Shown here piece by piece: positions 60,937 through 64,000 of a stretch of DNA of 64,000 nt. The position numbers and the translations under genes were made by a program. The notes under the pieces are model-generated. The model did no database searches and was not told the origin of the DNA. It was given only the letters and a program-made list of their open reading frames with translations. The number at the start of each line of letters is the position of its first letter. The stretch's first letter is position 1. Origin of the DNA: Trichomonas vaginalis G3 (taxonomy: Eukaryota > Parabasalia > Trichomonadida > Trichomonadidae); assembly GCF_026262505.1 (NCBI RefSeq), contig NC_067207.1, positions 21,358,082-21,422,081 on the forward strand, given 5' to 3'.

Positions 60937-63249
60937 TTATAAAGCTTCATTTACAGGTATTTCGTCGTCAGTAAATGAATCCTCATTATCGTTTAGTTCA
61001 ACCTGTTTATATAATCCTTTCATTTCTTCTTTCAAAACATAACACCATGTTTGTTTACCGTCTATTCTTCTTCGTTTCTTATCACATTTATCCTTAATGC
61101 TCATTTGGAAATTCTTCTCTTTCATGTCTGATGGTTTGCAGAATAGAGCATTTTTACACGTCATACCTGCACACAATTCATCATAATGTGTATTTATCCA
61201 TTCATCTAAAGGATTTGTTGATAATTCCATTAAATCTTGTTTGGCTTCAGTCATCGGTATGATTCGTACATTAAATGATGAAAGGTCGTAATTGATAAAA
61301 TATGTTAGTAAATTATCATAAAATTCCTTTGTGCATGAATCCATTAAATTCTTGAAGTAATCAAATTGACCCTTAAATTTACCATTAACCCTTAAAACTA
61401 CATATCTTCTGTCTCCAACTTCAATTTTGACAGGGTAAACGTTATTAGTTACGAAAATGAAATTGGCAACATTTTGAGCAGTTCTTCTGGGTTGATTCTT
61501 TTCATTAATTCTAATCTCATTATCCGTTATAATTGATTTCAAAGCGTTGAAGTTTGCGAGTCTGTCTTCACCAACATTCTTGAGTTCATTAAGTACAAGA
61601 AACATTTTATTCTCAACTACTGAATTGAAATTACCCGTTAGCTCACCTATTTCGGTAATGTTTTTACATGAATAACCAGCGAGAAGTTCAGAAATAATGT
61701 CTGTAAATCTGTTTTTACCTGTTCCCTGAAGTCCTTTCAAAATAATTGCTGTTTCATTCTTGATTCCAGGATGTTGAATCATTGATGCAATCCAGCCGAG
61801 TAGGTATTTATACACTTCATCGTTATTATCACAAATGGCTTCTTTAATGAAATTCATAAACATCTCAATTTTTGTGTAATCTACTTTTTCAAGAATGTTG
61901 TATTTATAACCTTGAAACGTTGAGAAAACATCTGTGGAATCAGATTTGAAGCATACACCCTTAACAGTTAATGAAGACAATTGATTTAGTAGTACGTCCC
62001 ATGCTGTTATGGTTTTACCTTCTTCTTTAAATAATTTAATCATTTTAAGTGACTCTTTCATGTTTGATTGAAGAACGAATGATATTTGATTCATTTTATC
62101 GTGTATGTTGTAATCCTTTTGAATGAAATATTTGTTTCCACAATCTACAAAACGAATGACACGTGATAAATCCTCAATTACTTCAGAACTGTTTTTATAC
62201 TGATGATTTTCAGCCTTGCGTCTAATATCTGTTATCAAAAACGAGTCATCAAGTTTTATATCAAATGTTATTTTTGGCTTACGTAATAAAGGTAAAACGT
62301 ATTCATCATAATATTCTTTTTGATAAAGTTTAAGAATCTTCACCAAAACAAATGGAGAAGTCATTAAATGTGCATATCTATCACGTGCTTTTTCAAAATT
62401 ACTTTTTGCATTTTCTGTTAAACTGCAGAAGTTATAAACGTTGTCGTATGCTTCATTAATTAAATGATCCGGTAACGAATTAATAGCTTGAAACAGTGTG
62501 AATAATGTAACTTCTTTTTCTAAATTCATGTTTCCACCGTCATTATGTACTTCAAAATCACAAATACCATCAACTATGCTCTGGGCAAGTTTATCGTCAA
62601 TGTTTACATCTTTGTTTTCATTCATTATACTCTTTATTTCTTCGTTCTTTTGTTCAACTCTTACCTTAATATTCAAATCATTTAATATATCATTCACTGT
62701 TCTAGTTAATGTTGAATCATAACTTCCACGAATGAATGAGTATGTATTGATTGGTTCTGTTGCATTCTTGCGAACTCTTGAATCAGCCATAACCACTAAT
62801 GAACGCTTTGAATCATCCATTGAAGTCATGATATCAATATTATAATCATTGCAGGAATAACATTTAATCATTCTGTTCGAGGTTGAATAGAAGAAATTAG
62901 TGTTGCAATAAATGTGAAGACCTCCTGAAGCGGTTTTAACGATAACATCTTTATCTGAAAGTTTTGATAAAATGTCTTTTCTAACTGTTTCTTTAAGTTC
63001 ATCATTGTACGATTTATTGATATCAACATCTATAATCGTTAAATTTGAAATTTTATTTGCTAATAAAGTTGTACCAGTTTTCCTTCCTCTTCCTCCATCA
63101 TATTTGAGGTAATTATGTAAATCAATCATGTTTTCACCAATTCTTTCGTTGAGGGTTTTAGTTTCTGCCACAACTAATTCCTCAACTAATGAATCAATAA
63201 CTTGTTCATCAGAAACGATAAAGTTGCTGTTGTTGTTTGTTGCTGTCAT
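60937..63249 (-). CDS. Primase-SF3 helicase (D5-like), 770 residues
   Basis: The N-terminal archaeo-eukaryotic primase/prim-pol domain has LTIIDVDI (metal Asp-X-Asp) near residue 75, ASGGLHIYC (His motif) near 115 and a later VMADSRV. A zinc-like CYSCNDYN follows the His motif. The C-terminal SF3 helicase has GLQGTGKN (Walker A), FLVLNEL (Walker B), FIFVTNN (sensor) and GDRRYVVLRV (arginine finger). This primase-helicase fusion starts replication forks in large DNA viruses and virophages. It looks whole. It is reversed relative to E1, and both copies lie between inverted arrays; E2 has none. The start follows TTTATTTTTTTATTCCTATA. Confidence 0.9.
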   Translation of the reverse strand: MTATNNNSNFIVSDEQVIDSLVEELVVAETKTLNERIGENMIDLHNYLKYDGGRGRKTGTTLLANKISNLTIIDVDINKSYNDELKETVRKDILSKLSDKDVIVKTASGGLHIYCNTNFFYSTSNRMIKCYSCNDYNIDIMTSMDDSKRSLVVMADSRVRKNATEPINTYSFIRGSYDSTLTRTVNDILNDLNIKVRVEQKNEEIKSIMNENKDVNIDDKLAQSIVDGICDFEVHNDGGNMNLEKEVTLFTLFQAINSLPDHLINEAYDNVYNFCSLTENAKSNFEKARDRYAHLMTSPFVLVKILKLYQKEYYDEYVLPLLRKPKITFDIKLDDSFLITDIRRKAENHQYKNSSEVIEDLSRVIRFVDCGNKYFIQKDYNIHDKMNQISFVLQSNMKESLKMIKLFKEEGKTITAWDVLLNQLSSLTVKGVCFKSDSTDVFSTFQGYKYNILEKVDYTKIEMFMNFIKEAICDNNDEVYKYLLGWIASMIQHPGIKNETAIILKGLQGTGKNRFTDIISELLAGYSCKNITEIGELTGNFNSVVENKMFLVLNELKNVGEDRLANFNALKSIITDNEIRINEKNQPRRTAQNVANFIFVTNNVYPVKIEVGDRRYVVLRVNGKFKGQFDYFKNLMDSCTKEFYDNLLTYFINYDLSSFNVRIIPMTEAKQDLMELSTNPLDEWINTHYDELCAGMTCKNALFCKPSDMKEKNFQMSIKDKCDKKRRRIDGKQTWCYVLKEEMKGLYKQVELNDNEDSFTDDEIPVNEAL

Positions 63250-63299
63250 TTATATAGGAATAAAAAAATAAAAATAATTTTAAAACTAACTTTATTTTT

Positions 63300-63765
63300 G
63301 TAAGACATGAATTTTCACCCCTGTTGTCAAAATGTCATGTTGTCACACTTTTTCAGAGAAGTTAATTGACCTAGGCACACATGGGCACATAGGCACACTT
63401 CAGTTCTTCAAAAACGTAAGACATGAATTTTCACCCCTGTTGTCAAAATGTCATGTTGTCACACTTTTTCAGAGAAGTTAATTGACCTAGGCACACATGG
63501 GCACATAGGCACACTTCAGTTCTTCAAAAAAACGTAAGACATGAATTTTCACCCCTGTTGTCAAAATGTCATGTTGTCACACTTTTTCAGAGAAGTTAAT
63601 TGACCTAGGCACACATGGGCACATAGGCACACTTCAGTTCTTCAAAAACGTAAGACATGAATTTTCACCCCTGTTGTGTCAAAATGTCATGTTGTCACAC
63701 TTTTTCAGAGAAGTTAATTGACCTAGGCACACATGGGCACATAGGCACACTTCAGTTCTTCAAAA
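63300..63765. repeat. Right array of the helicase-primase cassette (E4), 116-118-bp unit, four copies
   Basis: CCCTGTTGTCAAAATGTCAT recurs with CTGTTGTC at 63321, 63437, 63555 and 63671. It is the inverse of the left-array unit, with spacers of ACGTAAGACATGAATTTTCA. Confidence 0.9.
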
Positions 63766-63806
63766 AACTTTAGAACGGTATAATTTAAATTTTTATTTTA
63801 TCATAA

Positions 63807-63980
63807 ATGAATACCCCACAAGCTCAAAATTTACCACGAATCATAACAAGGGAGGAAATGATAAAAATGATGCGAGAACATGTTAAAAATAACAAACCAC
63901 TAAAACTGAGAAAATGTGGTTATGCAGTAATGATGGAAGAGAGATGTTGTCAAAGAGGAATAAAAATTAAATTTGGATAG
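63807..63980 (+). CDS. Small basic Maverick protein (57 residues, E4 copy)
   Basis: Same family as 25534 and 37524: MNTPQAQNLPRIITREEMIK, then RKCGYAVMMEE. The C-terminal tail differs. The 92/106-residue gene should follow on the minus strand; only its last bases (from about 63985) are in the window. Confidence 0.6.
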   Translation: MNTPQAQNLPRIITREEMIKMMREHVKNNKPLKLRKCGYAVMMEERCCQRGIKIKFG

Positions 63981-64000
63981 AGTTTAAAAATTCATCTTTA

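Larger units (their letters stand above)
51846..64000. mobile_element. Maverick copy E4 (left 12.2 kb, runs out of the window)
   Basis: It starts AGTAGTAGAAGCATGCGGGG. Gene order is as in E1/E2: terminal gene, 159-residue gene, amphipathic pair, capsid, ATPase, structural genes, fibre, helicase-primase cassette, small basic gene. Capsid and later genes are broken at about seven places; ATPase and helicase-primase look whole. The integrase and polymerase would lie beyond the window. Confidence 0.85.

Noticed and set aside
60560-63765. CRISPR-like array on both sides of the primase-helicase gene
   Set aside because: Units are 116-125 bp and are nearly identical over their whole length, with no short repeat and unique spacers; the setting is eukaryotic.
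1-64000. tRNA or rRNA genes
   Set aside because: I looked for cloverleaf-like boxes and conserved rRNA stretches and saw none; a covariance scan was not possible here.

Overview
The window looks like nuclear DNA of a trichomonad (Parabasalia; Trichomonas or Tritrichomonas type). It is AT-rich. The host genes are intronless, some have a TCA-type initiator element a few bases before the ATG, and several stop codons run into TAAA. Much of the window is Maverick/Polinton DNA, as known for this group. I cannot fix the species from sequence alone.

Host part, left (1-15014): a GH47 mannosidase-like membrane protein (480-2036, minus), a nested set of DNA transposons (2772-9738), a tetraspanin-like protein (10013) and a DDB1/CPSF-A family propeller protein (11224). 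The outer transposon has about 130-bp inverted ends and 9-bp target duplications (Mutator-like). It carries two coding regions of unknown function, a 1.1-kb hairpin-rich element that has its own 9-bp duplication (3184-4258), and a 2.3-kb inverted-repeat element (5606-7870).

First Maverick block (15015-45316, 30.3 kb): flanked by the 6-bp duplication AACTTA and by 408-bp terminal inverted repeats. It is a composite. E1 (15015-27523) lies inside or against E2 (27524-45316). Together they show a DNA-binding repeat protein, small amphipathic proteins, a double-jelly-roll-type capsid protein, packaging ATPase, a penton-like candidate, a phage-like tail-fibre protein, primase-SF3 helicase, retroviral-type integrase and protein-primed DNA polymerase B. 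Several genes are broken. The block sits in the loop of a long hairpin belonging to a host array of perfect 20-26-bp hairpins.

Host part, middle (45317-51289): an ABC half-transporter with an in-frame TAG, a short coiled-coil protein, a Wntless/GOST-like multipass protein and a UAS-UBX protein of the FAF2 type.

Second Maverick block (51290 to the window end): a short left-end remnant (E3) carrying a second, younger left end (E4), whose genes run in the same order as E1/E2.

Main observations. (1) The primase-helicase gene is an optional cassette between two inverted arrays of 116-129-bp repeats; it lies in opposite orientation in E1 and E4 and is absent from E2. (2) Tiny GC-rich double-hairpin modules of about 18-40 bp sit in Maverick genes and spacers and differ in presence between copies. 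(3) Long-hairpin arrays occur at two unrelated sites, and one was the Maverick target. (4) The Mavericks carry phage-type tail-fibre genes with exchangeable middle domains and a DNA polymerase with an internal HNH domain.
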